Shown in pieces: positions 33,068 to 42,297 of a stretch of DNA of 56,018 bases. The stretch comes from Ilumatobacter nonamiensis YM16-303 (lineage in GTDB: Bacteria > Actinomycetota > Acidimicrobiia > Acidimicrobiales > Ilumatobacteraceae): the NCBI RefSeq assembly GCF_000350145.1, contig NZ_BAOL01000077.1:1-56018 (forward strand), in the 5' to 3' direction. Numbering within the stretch: the first letter of the stretch is position 1; every line of letters starts with the position of its first letter. A program made the translations under genes and the position numbers. The notes below the pieces were generated by a model that saw only the letters and a program-made list of their open reading frames with translations, searched no databases and had not been told where the DNA came from.

Positions 33068-34834
33068 ATGAGTGACAACGAGATCATCGTCGGGTTGGCG
33101 ACCATTCTGGTCTTCGGGATCGGGGCGCAGTGGATCGGGCGTCGCATCCGGTTCCCGTCGCTGCTGCTCCTGCTGCCTGCCGGAATTCTCTCCGGCGACG
33201 TCCTCGGTCTCGTCGAACCGGAGGAGATGTTCGGCGAGCTGCTGTTCCCGCTCGTGACGATGCTGCTCAGCCTGTTGCTGTTCCAGAGCGGGCTGCAGCT
33301 CCGGGTGGCCGATCTTCCGACCGGAGCGCGGCGATCGGTCGTGCGACTCGTCACGATCGGGCTCGTGATCACGTTCGTCGGCGGATCCATCGCTGCCAAC
33401 CTGGTCCTCGACGTTCCCCGCGAGCTCGCGTTCGTGACCGGCGCGATCTTGTCCGTCTCGGGTCCGACCGTCGTCGGTCCGATCCTCAACACGGTGCGAC
33501 CACAGGAGCCGCTCGGTTCGGTCCTGCGGTGGGAGGGGACCACGCTCGACCCACTCGGGGCCACGGTCGGTGTGATCGTGCTGAACCTCGTGCTGCGTCC
33601 CGATGGCACCGAGATCCACCCGGTGGTGCAGATGGCAGGTCGCCTTGGTCTCGGTGTGATCGTCGGAGTGGTGGCAGCTGCACTGCTGGTGTTCGTGATG
33701 TCGCGGTTCCTCCTCACCGACGACATGGAGGCGTCGGTCGCGGTGCTGTTCGCCGTGGCCGCGTTCGCGTCGACGGAAGTGTTCCTGTCGGAAGCCGGAC
33801 TGTTCGCGACCACCACGATGGGCATCGTCGTGGCGAACCAGCGGATCGTGAAGATCGACCGCATCACCGGCTTCGGCGAGACGCTGGACGTGCTCGTGAT
33901 CGGGATCCTGTTCATCGTCCTCGGCGCACTGATCGCCGTCGACGACCTGGTGGAGTACGCGCTCCCGAGCCTGGGAATCGCGGCGCTCCTCGTGCTCGTC
34001 GTGCGCCCGCTGACCGCGGCCGTCTCACTCGCCGGGTCGCCGTTGACCCGGCGCGAGCGGGGGCTCGTCGCGTGGATGGATCCGCGCGGCATCGTGGCTG
34101 CCGCAACCGCCGCGCAGTTCGGACTGAGGCTGAACGACGCGGACTACGACGTCACCTTCCTGCTCCCCGTCGTGTTCGGCGTGATCATCAGTACGGGTGT
34201 GGTCTACGGACTCACGGCCAAACCGGTCGCACGAATGCTGGGTGTGACGCGACCGCCGCCGCGAGGGATCGGTCTGTTCGGCGACGATCCGTGGCTGGTG
34301 TCGTTCGGCCGGAGCCTTGCGGCTTCCGGGGTTCCCACGGTGCTGATCCTGAGCAACGACGCCCCGGTCGATGAATCGGTCGTCGACGACACCGAGGACT
34401 CGGACATGATCACGGTTTCTCTGCACGGAGAAGCGGCCCTCCTCGACGAGGCCGTCGAGCGAGCGGGGGTGTCGAAGGTGATCGTGTCGTTCCGCCCCGG
34501 CATCGTCCACAGTGTGTTCGTTGCCCGCCTCACCGAGCTGATCGGCCGACGTCACGTGCTGCTGCTCCCCGACGAGGTTCCGTCGATCGCGGGCGTGGCC
34601 GATCCGTGGACGCCTCGGCCGTTCGGTGGAACGCTCACCCGCTCCGCGATCGAGCGCCACGTCGACGAGGGGTGGGAGATCCGTGCTCGAACCGGCTCCC
34701 TGCCACATGGTCACCTGCTGTTGGCGGTCGTGACCTCCGATGGCGTCGTCGACCTTCAGCCCGAGACGTCCGACGGTGACGACGTCGAACGGATCATCTC
34801 ACTCGGTCCGCCACCCGATGCCCCACGCGAGTGA
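33068..34834 (+). CDS. CPA1-type cation:proton antiporter with degenerate RCK-like tail
   Basis: 588 residues. The first 400 or so contain about twelve transmembrane helices with the sodium/proton antiporter pattern (LLLFQSGLQL, SVSGPTVVGPIL, EGTTLDPLG, AWMDPRGIVAAATAAQ). The last 180 residues are soluble and look like a nucleotide-binding RCK/TrkA-N fold, but the glycine-rich motif is reduced to GLFGDDPWLV, so nucleotide binding may be lost. It probably exports sodium or potassium in exchange for protons. The stop is 7 bases from the convergent PPK2 stop. Confidence 0.85.
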   Translation: MSDNEIIVGLATILVFGIGAQWIGRRIRFPSLLLLLPAGILSGDVLGLVEPEEMFGELLFPLVTMLLSLLLFQSGLQLRVADLPTGARRSVVRLVTIGLVITFVGGSIAANLVLDVPRELAFVTGAILSVSGPTVVGPILNTVRPQEPLGSVLRWEGTTLDPLGATVGVIVLNLVLRPDGTEIHPVVQMAGRLGLGVIVGVVAAALLVFVMSRFLLTDDMEASVAVLFAVAAFASTEVFLSEAGLFATTTMGIVVANQRIVKIDRITGFGETLDVLVIGILFIVLGALIAVDDLVEYALPSLGIAALLVLVVRPLTAAVSLAGSPLTRRERGLVAWMDPRGIVAAATAAQFGLRLNDADYDVTFLLPVVFGVIISTGVVYGLTAKPVARMLGVTRPPPRGIGLFGDDPWLVSFGRSLAASGVPTVLILSNDAPVDESVVDDTEDSDMITVSLHGEAALLDEAVERAGVSKVIVSFRPGIVHSVFVARLTELIGRRHVLLLPDEVPSIAGVADPWTPRPFGGTLTRSAIERHVDEGWEIRARTGSLPHGHLLLAVVTSDGVVDLQPETSDGDDVERIISLGPPPDAPRE

Positions 34835-34841
34835 AGGAGGA

Positions 34842-35819
34842 TCAGGCCGTGGTCTCGCCGTGTTCGGCCTCGATCCACGTCGGTGATCCGACGATCATCG
34901 GATCGGGTGGGTGGACGATCTCGGTGTCCTTGCCCTCGTAGGGCAACGAATGCAGCACATGGCGCATCGCGTTGACCCGACCGCGCTTCTTGTCGTTGCT
35001 GCGCACCACGGTCCAGGGCGCGTGCGGTGACGACGTGCGTTGGAACATCTGGGACTTGACCGCCGTGTAGTCGTCCCAGCGATCCAGCGACGCGATGTCG
35101 GTGGGGCTCAGCTTCCACTGACGAACGGGGTCGACCCGGCGGATCGTGAAGCGGGTGATCTGTTCACTCCGGGAGACGGAGAACCAAAGCTTGATGAGCG
35201 TCGTTCCGGACTCGATCACCATTCGTTCGAACTCGGGCACGGACCGCAGGAACTCCTCGTGCTCGTGCGGCGTGCAGTAGCCCATCACCGGCTCGACCCC
35301 ACCGCGGTTGTACCACGAACGGTCGAAGAAGCGGATCTCACCACTGCTGGGCAGGTGCCGGACATAGCGCTGGAAGAACCACTCGCCCTGTTCGCGCGCC
35401 GTGGGAACGGCGAGTGCGACCACATCGACGCCCCGCGGGTTGAGGTGCTCCATGAACCGCTTGATGGTGCTGCCCTTGCCCGCGGCGTCGCGCCCTTCGA
35501 ACACCACCACGAGCTTGTGGCCGGTGTCCTGGATCCAGTCCTGAGCCTTGAGCAGCTCGATCTGGAGCGCTCGCTTGTCGCGCTCGTACTCCTCTCGGGT
35601 CATTCGTTCCTCGTAGGGGTAGCCCTCCTGCCACGTCTTGAGCGGGAGGCCATCCGGACCGATGAGCACCGGGTCGTCCATCTCGTCGAAGGTTCCGTCG
35701 ACGGTGAAGCCCTGCGACCGGATCTCCTCGGCCGTCATCGTGCGGAAGGCGTCGATGAGCGAATGGATGTCGGTGGCGTCGAGTGCGGGTGTCGGATCCT
35801 GGGATGCGTCCGTGCTCAT
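34842..35819 (-). CDS. ppk2: Polyphosphate kinase 2 (PPK2 family)
   Basis: 325 residues with Walker A GRDAAGKGST at 109-118, Walker B FFDRSWYNR and the lid motif DPVRQWKLSP. PPK2 enzymes interconvert nucleotides and polyphosphate, mostly using polyP to phosphorylate GDP/GTP or ADP. The single kinase domain with an N-terminal extension fits the one-domain class. I start at the ATG at 35819, which has TATCGT 8 bases upstream; a longer frame to 35900 has less typical sequence. Confidence 0.9.
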   Translation of the reverse strand: MSTDASQDPTPALDATDIHSLIDAFRTMTAEEIRSQGFTVDGTFDEMDDPVLIGPDGLPLKTWQEGYPYEERMTREEYERDKRALQIELLKAQDWIQDTGHKLVVVFEGRDAAGKGSTIKRFMEHLNPRGVDVVALAVPTAREQGEWFFQRYVRHLPSSGEIRFFDRSWYNRGGVEPVMGYCTPHEHEEFLRSVPEFERMVIESGTTLIKLWFSVSRSEQITRFTIRRVDPVRQWKLSPTDIASLDRWDDYTAVKSQMFQRTSSPHAPWTVVRSNDKKRGRVNAMRHVLHSLPYEGKDTEIVHPPDPMIVGSPTWIEAEHGETTA

Positions 35820-35827
35820 GCGACCTG

Positions 35828-35833
35828 ACGATA
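35828..35833 (-). promoter_or_regulatory. -10-like hexamer before ppk2
   Basis: TATCGT on the minus strand ends 8 bases before the ATG at 35819. Supports this start over the ATG at 35900. Confidence 0.35.
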
Positions 35834-35900
35834 CGTGCACGGTGTGCGTCGGGCGCGATGGGACTGCCGCCTGTTCACCTGGCGGTTGTGTCCCGTTCAC

Positions 35901-36947
35901 TCAGCGCCGGATCGGCTTGCCGAGGGCGGTGCGCGGGACCGCGTCGACCACGACCAAACGTTTCGGAGCGAGATGCGCGGCGTGGTGCTCTTTCACGTGA
36001 CCGCGGAGTGCGTCGAGGGTGGGGGTCGAACCCGCGGTCGGGACGACCACGGCTTCGACGACCTGGCCCCATTCGGCGTCCTCGGCGCCACGGACCATCA
36101 CGTCGGCGACGTCGGGATGGGACCGGAGCGCGGCCTCGACGGCCTCGGGCCACACGTTCTCGCCACCGGTGATGATCAGGTCGCCGCGCCGTCCCAGGAC
36201 GTGCAGGCGCCCGTCGTCGCGCCACTCGCCGAGGTCACCGGTCGCGAACCAGCCATCGGCGTCTTTCGGATCGACGCCGTCGCGATAGCAACGAAGCAGC
36301 ATCGGACAACGCACACGGATCTCACCGTCGCCGCCGATGTCCACCTCGACGCCGTCGAGCGGGCGACCTTCGTACACGACACCGCTGCCCGTCTCGGTCA
36401 TGCCGTAGGTCGTGACGGTGTTCGTCGGCCGATCCGCAGGTGGACGGGACCCACCGAGCACGATCGTGCGGAAGATGCTCGGATCGATGCGTGACAGCGC
36501 GGTTGCCACGAGCGACACCATCGTCGCTCCGCTCGACATCACCGACGCCGCATCGAATCCGGCGTGCACGGTGAGCCGCGTCCCGGTGTGCAGGCTCCTC
36601 GTCACGACCGACAGCCCTCCGACGTGAGCGAGCGGGAGACACGCCAGCCAGTGGTCGTCGGGTCCGACATCGAGCCGACGGGATGTCGCGGTGGCGGATG
36701 CTGCGACCGCGTCGTGGGTGAGGACCACACCCTTCGGAGCGCCGGTCGATCCACTGGTCGCGATGACGAGTGCATCGCCCGCTTCGACCTCGTCACCGAC
36801 CCGCATCGCCCGACAGAGCTCGTTCCGTGCTGCCGGCGGCAGACGTTGATCGACGGGGAACGCGGCGTCGCCGGCTTCCCAGATCTCGCTCAGTGTGTCG
36901 ACGAAGTCGGGCCCTCCCGGTCGGTCGATGACGATCAGCCGTGCCAT
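35901..36947 (-). CDS. menE: o-Succinylbenzoate-CoA ligase MenE
   Basis: 348-residue short ANL ligase: ATSGSTGAPKGVVLTH near 63-78, CLPLAHVGGLS, TTYGMTETGSG, TGDLGEW, and C-terminal PRTALGKPIRR with the catalytic lysine. The length is that of compact actinobacterial MenE. It activates o-succinylbenzoate for MenB. The assignment rests on length, motifs and the surrounding men genes. The head-to-head neighbour menA starts 77 bases away. Confidence 0.88.
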   Translation of the reverse strand: MARLIVIDRPGGPDFVDTLSEIWEAGDAAFPVDQRLPPAARNELCRAMRVGDEVEAGDALVIATSGSTGAPKGVVLTHDAVAASATATSRRLDVGPDDHWLACLPLAHVGGLSVVTRSLHTGTRLTVHAGFDAASVMSSGATMVSLVATALSRIDPSIFRTIVLGGSRPPADRPTNTVTTYGMTETGSGVVYEGRPLDGVEVDIGGDGEIRVRCPMLLRCYRDGVDPKDADGWFATGDLGEWRDDGRLHVLGRRGDLIITGGENVWPEAVEAALRSHPDVADVMVRGAEDAEWGQVVEAVVVPTAGSTPTLDALRGHVKEHHAAHLAPKRLVVVDAVPRTALGKPIRR

Positions 36948-37024
36948 GTCGCTCCCGGCTCACCGAGGGACCGGGGGCTCAGCACTTGGCGGAGTGGTGT
37001 CATCGGCTCCATCATGGCGCACAC

Positions 37025-37888
37025 ATGAATCGTTGGTTGCTCGGAGCCCGCCCACGGACACTGCCAGCCGCAGTGGTCCCGGTCGCGATCGGTGCTGCCT
37101 GCGCCGTCGGTCTCGACGTCGACGTCGTGTGGTGGCGCGTGGCGCTCGCGCTGGTCGTCAGCCTGTCGCTGCAGGTCGGGGTGAACTACGCCAACGACTA
37201 CAGCGACGGCGTGCGCGGAACCGACGACGTCCGGGTCGGACCCGCGCGATTGGTCGCCGGCGGATTGGCCGAACCGCGAGCGGTGAAGATCGCCGCGTAC
37301 ACGGCGTTCGGTCTGGCTGCAGCGGCGGGGCTCGCGATCGCGATCGCGACCAGTTGGTGGTTGATCGTGGTCGGCGCAGCAGCGATCGCCGCCGGCTGGT
37401 TCTACACCGGCGGATCGCACCCGTACGGGTACATGGGCCTCGGCGAGGTGTTCGTGTTCGTGTTCTTCGGCTTGGTCGCGACCGCGGGAACGACGTTCGC
37501 GGCAGTCGAGCGGATCACCGGGCTGGCGATCGTGATGGGGTGTGCCGCCGGTTCGTTGGCGTGCGCGCTGCTCGTGATCAACAACCTGCGCGACATCCCG
37601 ACCGATCGAGAGGTCGGAAAGCGGACGCTCGCCGTGCGGCTCGGCGACCGTCGCACGCGTGTCCTGTACGTTGCGTTGGTCGGTCTCGCCTTCGTCCTGA
37701 CGGCGGTTGCCGCGTTCGAACGCCCGTGGGTCCTGCTGGCCATCGGGGCGGTGCCGCTCGCTGTCAAGCCGGCGCGTATCGTCCTCGGCGGCGCGGTCGG
37801 CCCGGATCTGATCGCGGTGCTCGGTGAAACGGGTCGGCTGCAGCTGGCCTTCGGTGCGCTGGCGACCGTCGGTCTCGCACTGGGGTGA
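37025..37888 (+). CDS. menA: 1,4-dihydroxy-2-naphthoate prenyltransferase MenA
   Basis: 287 residues with about eight to nine transmembrane helices. The two Asp-rich prenyl diphosphate motifs are NDYSDGVRGTD and NNLRDIPTDREVGKRTLAV. It joins the polyprenyl tail to DHNA in the membrane. The start is the ATG of MNRWLLGARPRTLP, typical of the family. The stop lies only two bases from the convergent menH stop. Confidence 0.94.
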   Translation: MNRWLLGARPRTLPAAVVPVAIGAACAVGLDVDVVWWRVALALVVSLSLQVGVNYANDYSDGVRGTDDVRVGPARLVAGGLAEPRAVKIAAYTAFGLAAAAGLAIAIATSWWLIVVGAAAIAAGWFYTGGSHPYGYMGLGEVFVFVFFGLVATAGTTFAAVERITGLAIVMGCAAGSLACALLVINNLRDIPTDREVGKRTLAVRLGDRRTRVLYVALVGLAFVLTAVAAFERPWVLLAIGAVPLAVKPARIVLGGAVGPDLIAVLGETGRLQLAFGALATVGLALG

Positions 37889-37890
37889 CG

Positions 37891-38613
37891 TCAGCGGACG
37901 AACGTGGCCAGAGCCGCCGCGGTTGCGCTCGGGTTCTCCAGGTGGACGCTGTGTCCGGCGTCCTCGATCACGATCAGTCGTGAGTCGTCGATGCCGCTCG
38001 TGAGCCGCTCACCCAGCGAACGGAACTTCGAGTCGTGCTCACCCACCAGGACGAGCGTCGGGCAGCGGACTTCTCCAAGCCGTGACCAGAGGGGGTCCTG
38101 TGTCCCGGTTCCCGTGGTCCGCAGGCTCGAAGCCAACCCTGCCGCACTGTTGCGCAGTCGGTCGCTGCGCATCGCGGATTCCTCGTCGAGACCGGCGAAG
38201 AGTGGATTGGCAAGCCACTCGTCGATGAACTTCTCGACGCCGATCTGCTCGACCCGCTCGGCGAGGCGTTCGTCGCTCGCTCGCCTGGCCGCGCGCTCGT
38301 CGGCGTCGTCGATGCCGGCCGTCGCGCCGATCAACACGAGTCGCTCGACGAGTTCCGGATGAGCGAGCGCCGCGTGCAGCGACACCCGCCCGCCCATGGA
38401 ATAGCCGACGTAGGTGCCGGCGCCGCCCTGGCGGACGAGGTGGTCGGCCGCTCCCCACAGATCGGTGTGGACGTCACCGGCGCGTCCGTGGCCCGGGAGG
38501 TCGATCGCCTGCGTCACGACCCCCGGGGTCGACTCGTGCAGTCGCGCCTCGATGTCGGCCCAGCTCCGCGCGGTCTGAGTGAATCCGTGGGCGAGAACGA
38601 CCCGGTCGCTCAC
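37891..38613 (-). CDS. menH: MenH-like SHCHC synthase (alpha/beta hydrolase)
   Basis: 240 residues: HGFTQTARSW oxyanion motif, nucleophile Ser in YVGYSMGGRVSL, Asp in GEHDSKF and His in AGHSVHLE. It would eliminate pyruvate from SEPHCHC to form SHCHC in menaquinone synthesis. General hydrolases look alike, but FTQTARSW, the size and the location beside menD and menA favour MenH. The start GTG overlaps the stop of the upstream DsbA-family gene by four bases. Confidence 0.85.
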   Translation of the reverse strand: MSDRVVLAHGFTQTARSWADIEARLHESTPGVVTQAIDLPGHGRAGDVHTDLWGAADHLVRQGGAGTYVGYSMGGRVSLHAALAHPELVERLVLIGATAGIDDADERAARRASDERLAERVEQIGVEKFIDEWLANPLFAGLDEESAMRSDRLRNSAAGLASSLRTTGTGTQDPLWSRLGEVRCPTLVLVGEHDSKFRSLGERLTSGIDDSRLIVIEDAGHSVHLENPSATAAALATFVR

Positions 38614-39344
38614 GCGGGGGCGTCAGCGAGCGCCTGATCGGCCATCTTGCGCAACACCTTCGCGAAGGTCGCCGAATCCTGGGCGCCCGGCACGGCCCAC
38701 TGGTCGTTGAACACGTAGGTGGGCACTGCGGTGATCCCGGTGTCCCGGGCGTGGTCGAGTTCTGCCGCGACCTCGGCGGTGCCTTCCGACGACTCGAGGA
38801 ACGCAATCGCCTCGTCGCGGTCGACGCCGACGTCTGCGGCGCAGTCGGCCAGCGCGCCGGCGTCACCGACGTGGGTTCCGTCCATGAAGTAGGCCCGGAG
38901 CAGTCGCTCCTTCATCGCGTCCTGCGTCACGGGGGATTCGGGCTGCCCCGCCCACCAGATCAGCCGATGTGCGAGCAGCGTGTTGGCGCGCTGCGCACGA
39001 TCCATCCGGAACTCGAGGCCGTCCTCGGCGGCCGTGCGAGTGACGTGGCCGATGATCTGCTCGGCCTTCTCCGGACCGCCGAACTTCTTCGCGTAGGCGT
39101 CGAGCACCGGACCGGCAACGCCCGGCGCTGCCGTGGGATCAAGCTGGTAGGGCTTGTACTCGATGTCGAAATCCACACCGAGGTCACCGTCCTCGGTCGC
39201 CTCGGCAAGGCCTGCTTCGAAGCGCCGTTTGCCGATGTAGCACCACGGGCACACGACATCGGAGTAGATGTCGATCGAGATCGTGGGCCGAGTCGAGCCG
39301 GTCTGGTCGCTCGACCCGGGTCCGGTGTTGGTGTCGATGTCCAT
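38610..39344 (-). CDS. DsbA-family (FrnE-like) oxidoreductase
   Basis: 244 residues of thioredoxin fold with a helical insert: CPWC active site in YSDVVCPWCYIGKRR, and cis-proline in ITAVPTYVF. There is no signal peptide, so it is cytosolic, as for FrnE-type proteins. Function in the cell is probably thiol redox or polyketide-like oxidation; unknown. It is translationally coupled to menH and its start is only 34 bases from that of menD on the other strand. Confidence 0.87.
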   Translation of the reverse strand: MDIDTNTGPGSSDQTGSTRPTISIDIYSDVVCPWCYIGKRRFEAGLAEATEDGDLGVDFDIEYKPYQLDPTAAPGVAGPVLDAYAKKFGGPEKAEQIIGHVTRTAAEDGLEFRMDRAQRANTLLAHRLIWWAGQPESPVTQDAMKERLLRAYFMDGTHVGDAGALADCAADVGVDRDEAIAFLESSEGTAEVAAELDHARDTGITAVPTYVFNDQWAVPGAQDSATFAKVLRKMADQALADAPA

Positions 39345-39351
39345 GACTTCC

Positions 39352-39369
39352 AGGGTAGGGCCGTATCGT
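39352..39369. promoter_or_regulatory. Overlapping divergent -10 hexamers (DsbA-family gene / menD)
   Basis: On the minus strand TACCCT (39357-39352) lies 7 bases before the ATG at 39344; on the plus strand TATCGT (39364-39369) lies 9 bases before the ATG at 39379. The -35 regions must fall inside each other's transcripts, so polymerases cannot occupy both at once. Confidence 0.45.
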
Positions 39370-39378
39370 CGGTGGGCG

Positions 39379-41100
39379 ATGGTCGAGGTCCCCGCTGCTC
39401 GTGAACTCCCCGCCGACGCGAGTCCGACCGACGTCCAGGCCACGTACTGTGCGACCCTCGTCGATCAGTGGCTGCGGCTCGGCGTGCGCCACGCCATCGT
39501 CGCCCCCGGCTCGCGGTCGACGCCGATGGCGCTCGCGCTCACCGATCGAGAGGAGATGGCGGTCCACGTCGTCCACGACGAACGCGCTGCCGCCTTCGTG
39601 GCCGTCGGGCTCGGGCTCGACGCAGGTCCCGACCGACCGGCCACCCCGGCGTTGCTGCTGTGCACGAGTGGCACCGCCGCCGCGAACTTCTTCCCGGCCG
39701 TGGTGGAGGCCGGACTGTCCGAGATTCCGCTGATCGTGCTCACCGCCGATCGGCCCGACGAGCTGCGAGGGGTGGGCGCGCCGCAGACCATCGACCAGAT
39801 CGATCTGTACGGCGGCCACGTCCGCTGGTCATGCGATCCAGGGGTCGCCGAGGCGTCGACGGCGGGGGAGTGGCGCCCGTTGGCGACGACCGCGTGGAAA
39901 CACTCGGCTCACGGTCCCGTTCAGCTCAACCTCGCTTTCCGGGAGCCGCTGGTCGGTCGGGCGTACGCCCTGCCCGCTCCGCACGATCCCGAACCCGTCG
40001 ATCACGCCCCCGCGAACGTTGCGCCCACCGACGCCGTCCCGAGTGGATTCGATCGTGAACGCGGGATCATCCTCGTGGGCGGTCGGCATGGCGTCGATGT
40101 CGACAAGATCGTCGAGTTGGGTCGGCGGACGGCTTGGCCGATCATCGCCGACCCGACGTCGGGCATGCGGCACCTCGGCGACGTCAGCACCGTCGACGCG
40201 CTGCTGCGGTCCGAGGGGTTCGCGGACACGTTCGCCCCGGACACGATCGTGCGAATCGGTCGACCGTCGACGTCGAAACTGCTCGCGCAGTGGACGGCTC
40301 GCCTCGACGCCACGCTGATCCAGGTCGGCGGCCCCGGCCGGATCGATCCCGCGCACGATGTGGCGGCCCGGTGCACGATCGACGACCTGCTGGCCGCGGC
40401 TCCCTCGGCAGCGACCGGTCGCTCGTGGCTCGACGAGTGGCGCCGTGTGGACGAGATCGCCGATCAGGTCATGGCAACGCACGTGATCGGTGACGATCTG
40501 AGCGAACCGGCGGTCGCCCGGGTGATCGCCGAGAACCTTCCGCCGGCTGCCCGGTTGACCGTCTCCTCATCGATGCCGGTCCGCGATCTCGAATGGTTCG
40601 GCGGACGCACGGCGACCGCCCACAGCAACCGCGGTGCGAACGGCATCGACGGAGTCCTGTCCACCGCGCTCGGCAGGGCGCTCGGCCGAGCACACAGCTC
40701 GGCCCGACCCGTCGGTCCGGAGTTCGTGCTGATCGGTGACCTCGCGTTCGTGCACGACTCGAACGCACTCGTGGCATTGACGGAGCGGGCGGTCGATCTG
40801 CGCGTGGTCGTGGTCGACAACGACGGCGGTGGGATCTTCTCGTTCCTCCCGCAGGCGACGATCCTCGAACACCGTCGATTCGAGCAGCTGTTCGGGACCC
40901 CGCTGGGAACGGACGTGTTGCAACTCGCCGCCGCTCACGGGGTTCCCACGGCGACGGCCACCTCGGGCGCCGAGTTGATCGATCAACTGGGTCGGCCCGG
41001 ACCGTGGTTGTGCCGCGTCCCGTCCGATCGCGCGGAGAACGTCCTCGTCCACCAGCGGCTCCACGATGCCGTGAATGCGGCCCTGGACGCCGCGCGCTGA
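39379..41100 (+). CDS. menD: SEPHCHC synthase MenD
   Basis: 573-residue thiamine diphosphate enzyme: PGSRSTPMALAL, catalytic Glu in HVVHDERAAAFVA, LTADRPDELRGVGAPQTIDQ near the end of the first third, NRGANGIDGVLSTALG, and the ThDP/metal segment VVVDNDGGGIFSFLP. It condenses isochorismate with 2-oxoglutarate. The start ATG is preceded by GGTGGGCG, a weak ribosome binding site, and by TATCGT 9 bases up. It is isolated on the plus strand among minus-strand men genes. Confidence 0.94.
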   Translation: MVEVPAARELPADASPTDVQATYCATLVDQWLRLGVRHAIVAPGSRSTPMALALTDREEMAVHVVHDERAAAFVAVGLGLDAGPDRPATPALLLCTSGTAAANFFPAVVEAGLSEIPLIVLTADRPDELRGVGAPQTIDQIDLYGGHVRWSCDPGVAEASTAGEWRPLATTAWKHSAHGPVQLNLAFREPLVGRAYALPAPHDPEPVDHAPANVAPTDAVPSGFDRERGIILVGGRHGVDVDKIVELGRRTAWPIIADPTSGMRHLGDVSTVDALLRSEGFADTFAPDTIVRIGRPSTSKLLAQWTARLDATLIQVGGPGRIDPAHDVAARCTIDDLLAAAPSAATGRSWLDEWRRVDEIADQVMATHVIGDDLSEPAVARVIAENLPPAARLTVSSSMPVRDLEWFGGRTATAHSNRGANGIDGVLSTALGRALGRAHSSARPVGPEFVLIGDLAFVHDSNALVALTERAVDLRVVVVDNDGGGIFSFLPQATILEHRRFEQLFGTPLGTDVLQLAAAHGVPTATATSGAELIDQLGRPGPWLCRVPSDRAENVLVHQRLHDAVNAALDAAR

Positions 41101-41127
41101 ACAGCACGACCGCCCGCCCCGGTCCGG

Positions 41128-42141
41128 TCAGGGCAGCAGCACGAGCTTGCCGACGAAGTCCTTGCGTCCGAAGCGCTCCTGGGCAGCGGCGATCTCGGGG
41201 AGAGGGAAGGTCGCCGCGACGAGCGGGGCGACACCACCACTGGCACCGATCGCCGCCAGTTGGGCGAAGTCGTCCGGCGTGTGCATCGTGGAGCCGATGA
41301 TCTTCCGGTGTCGGAGGTACAGGCGGCGGATGTCGAATGGCACGATCGGTCCCGCGATCGCGCCGGCGGTCACCAGTCGACCGCCGTCGCGAAGTCGGTC
41401 GATCAGGGGTCCGAACTCGTCGCCACCCACGACATCGACGACAGCATCGGCGGGTTCGATCGCGGTGATGTCGTCGATCCCGCGAACGGAGATCTCCGCC
41501 ACGTCGAGTTCGGCGATGACGTCGCGCTTCGACTCGCTGGTCCGGGCGACGACGGAGCAACCGCGGTCGATCAGGAGCTGGACGGCGGCCATCCCGACCC
41601 CTCCGGACGCGCCGGTCACGATCACCCGCTCGCCGGCGGCGCACTCGGCCCGATTCAGCATTCCGAGTGCGGTGCCGTACGCCGTGGGCAGACACGCCAA
41701 CTGAGCGGGCGACAGCGGGGAGCCGGACACGTCGTGGAGCTGGCGCTCCGAGCAGAGGTGGTACTGGGCGAATCCGCCGTCGATCTCACTCCCGATGATG
41801 TCGGCGGGATACGCCCCGTCGTAGCGAGCCGCCGGGTCGACGATCACCGGGCGCCCGTTCCACGTCTCGTCGACGCCGGAACCGACTTCGACGACCTCGC
41901 CCGCGACGTCGATCCCCTGAATCCGCGGGAAATCGAGCGGCACACCCTTCCACCCCACGACCGCGTCCGGATCATCGGCGGTGCCGTAGGCGCCTTCGCG
42001 CGACCAGATGTCGGTGTTGTTGAGCGCGGCCGCAGTCACGCGCACCAGCACCTGCCCCGCTCCGACCTCGGGGCGCGGCCAATCGTCGTGGATCTCGATG
42101 TGTTCCGGCCCGCCGTGGCCGAGCGTGACCGCTGCCGTCAT
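41128..42141 (-). CDS. MDR-superfamily zinc-type/quinone reductase-like dehydrogenase
   Basis: 337 residues: GroES-like domain (VRVTAAALNNTDIW, FPRIQGIDVAGEVVEVG) and a nucleotide fold (VIVTGASGGVGMAAVQLL). The structural-zinc cysteines are missing, so it is of the zinc-less quinone oxidoreductase type using NAD(P)H. Substrate unknown. I use the ATG at 42141 (MTAAVTLGHGGPEH); an upstream ATG at 42177 adds 12 residues and is less likely. It sits between menD and menF but has separate promoter space, so involvement in quinone metabolism is only suggestive. Confidence 0.82.
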   Translation of the reverse strand: MTAAVTLGHGGPEHIEIHDDWPRPEVGAGQVLVRVTAAALNNTDIWSREGAYGTADDPDAVVGWKGVPLDFPRIQGIDVAGEVVEVGSGVDETWNGRPVIVDPAARYDGAYPADIIGSEIDGGFAQYHLCSERQLHDVSGSPLSPAQLACLPTAYGTALGMLNRAECAAGERVIVTGASGGVGMAAVQLLIDRGCSVVARTSESKRDVIAELDVAEISVRGIDDITAIEPADAVVDVVGGDEFGPLIDRLRDGGRLVTAGAIAGPIVPFDIRRLYLRHRKIIGSTMHTPDDFAQLAAIGASGGVAPLVAATFPLPEIAAAQERFGRKDFVGKLVLLP

Positions 42142-42207
42142 CACCCTGCGTCCGCTCACGAGCCGAGCTTGACACATCAGCCGAAGGGGCCGTTGCGAGC
42201 GGCCGCC

Positions 42208-42245
42208 GAAAAAATGGTGGAGGCGGAAAGCTTTCGCCTTCCGCC
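42208..42245 (-). terminator. Rho-independent terminator after menF
   Basis: On the minus strand a GGCGGAA/TTCCGCC hairpin (42245-42222, loop with an extra GC pair) is followed six bases later by ATTTTTTC. It lies in the 156-base gap between menF and the dehydrogenase gene. Confidence 0.7.
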
Positions 42246-42297
42246 CCCAAGTCGTCGAGAGGTTATCGGGTCCGACTCGCAGTTGGGTGCATCGACG

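Noticed and set aside
31325-33619. 764-codon open frame on the minus strand
   Set aside because: Runs antisense through the acyl-CoA synthetase and antiporter genes, whose motifs are intact; composition is typical of a shadow frame.
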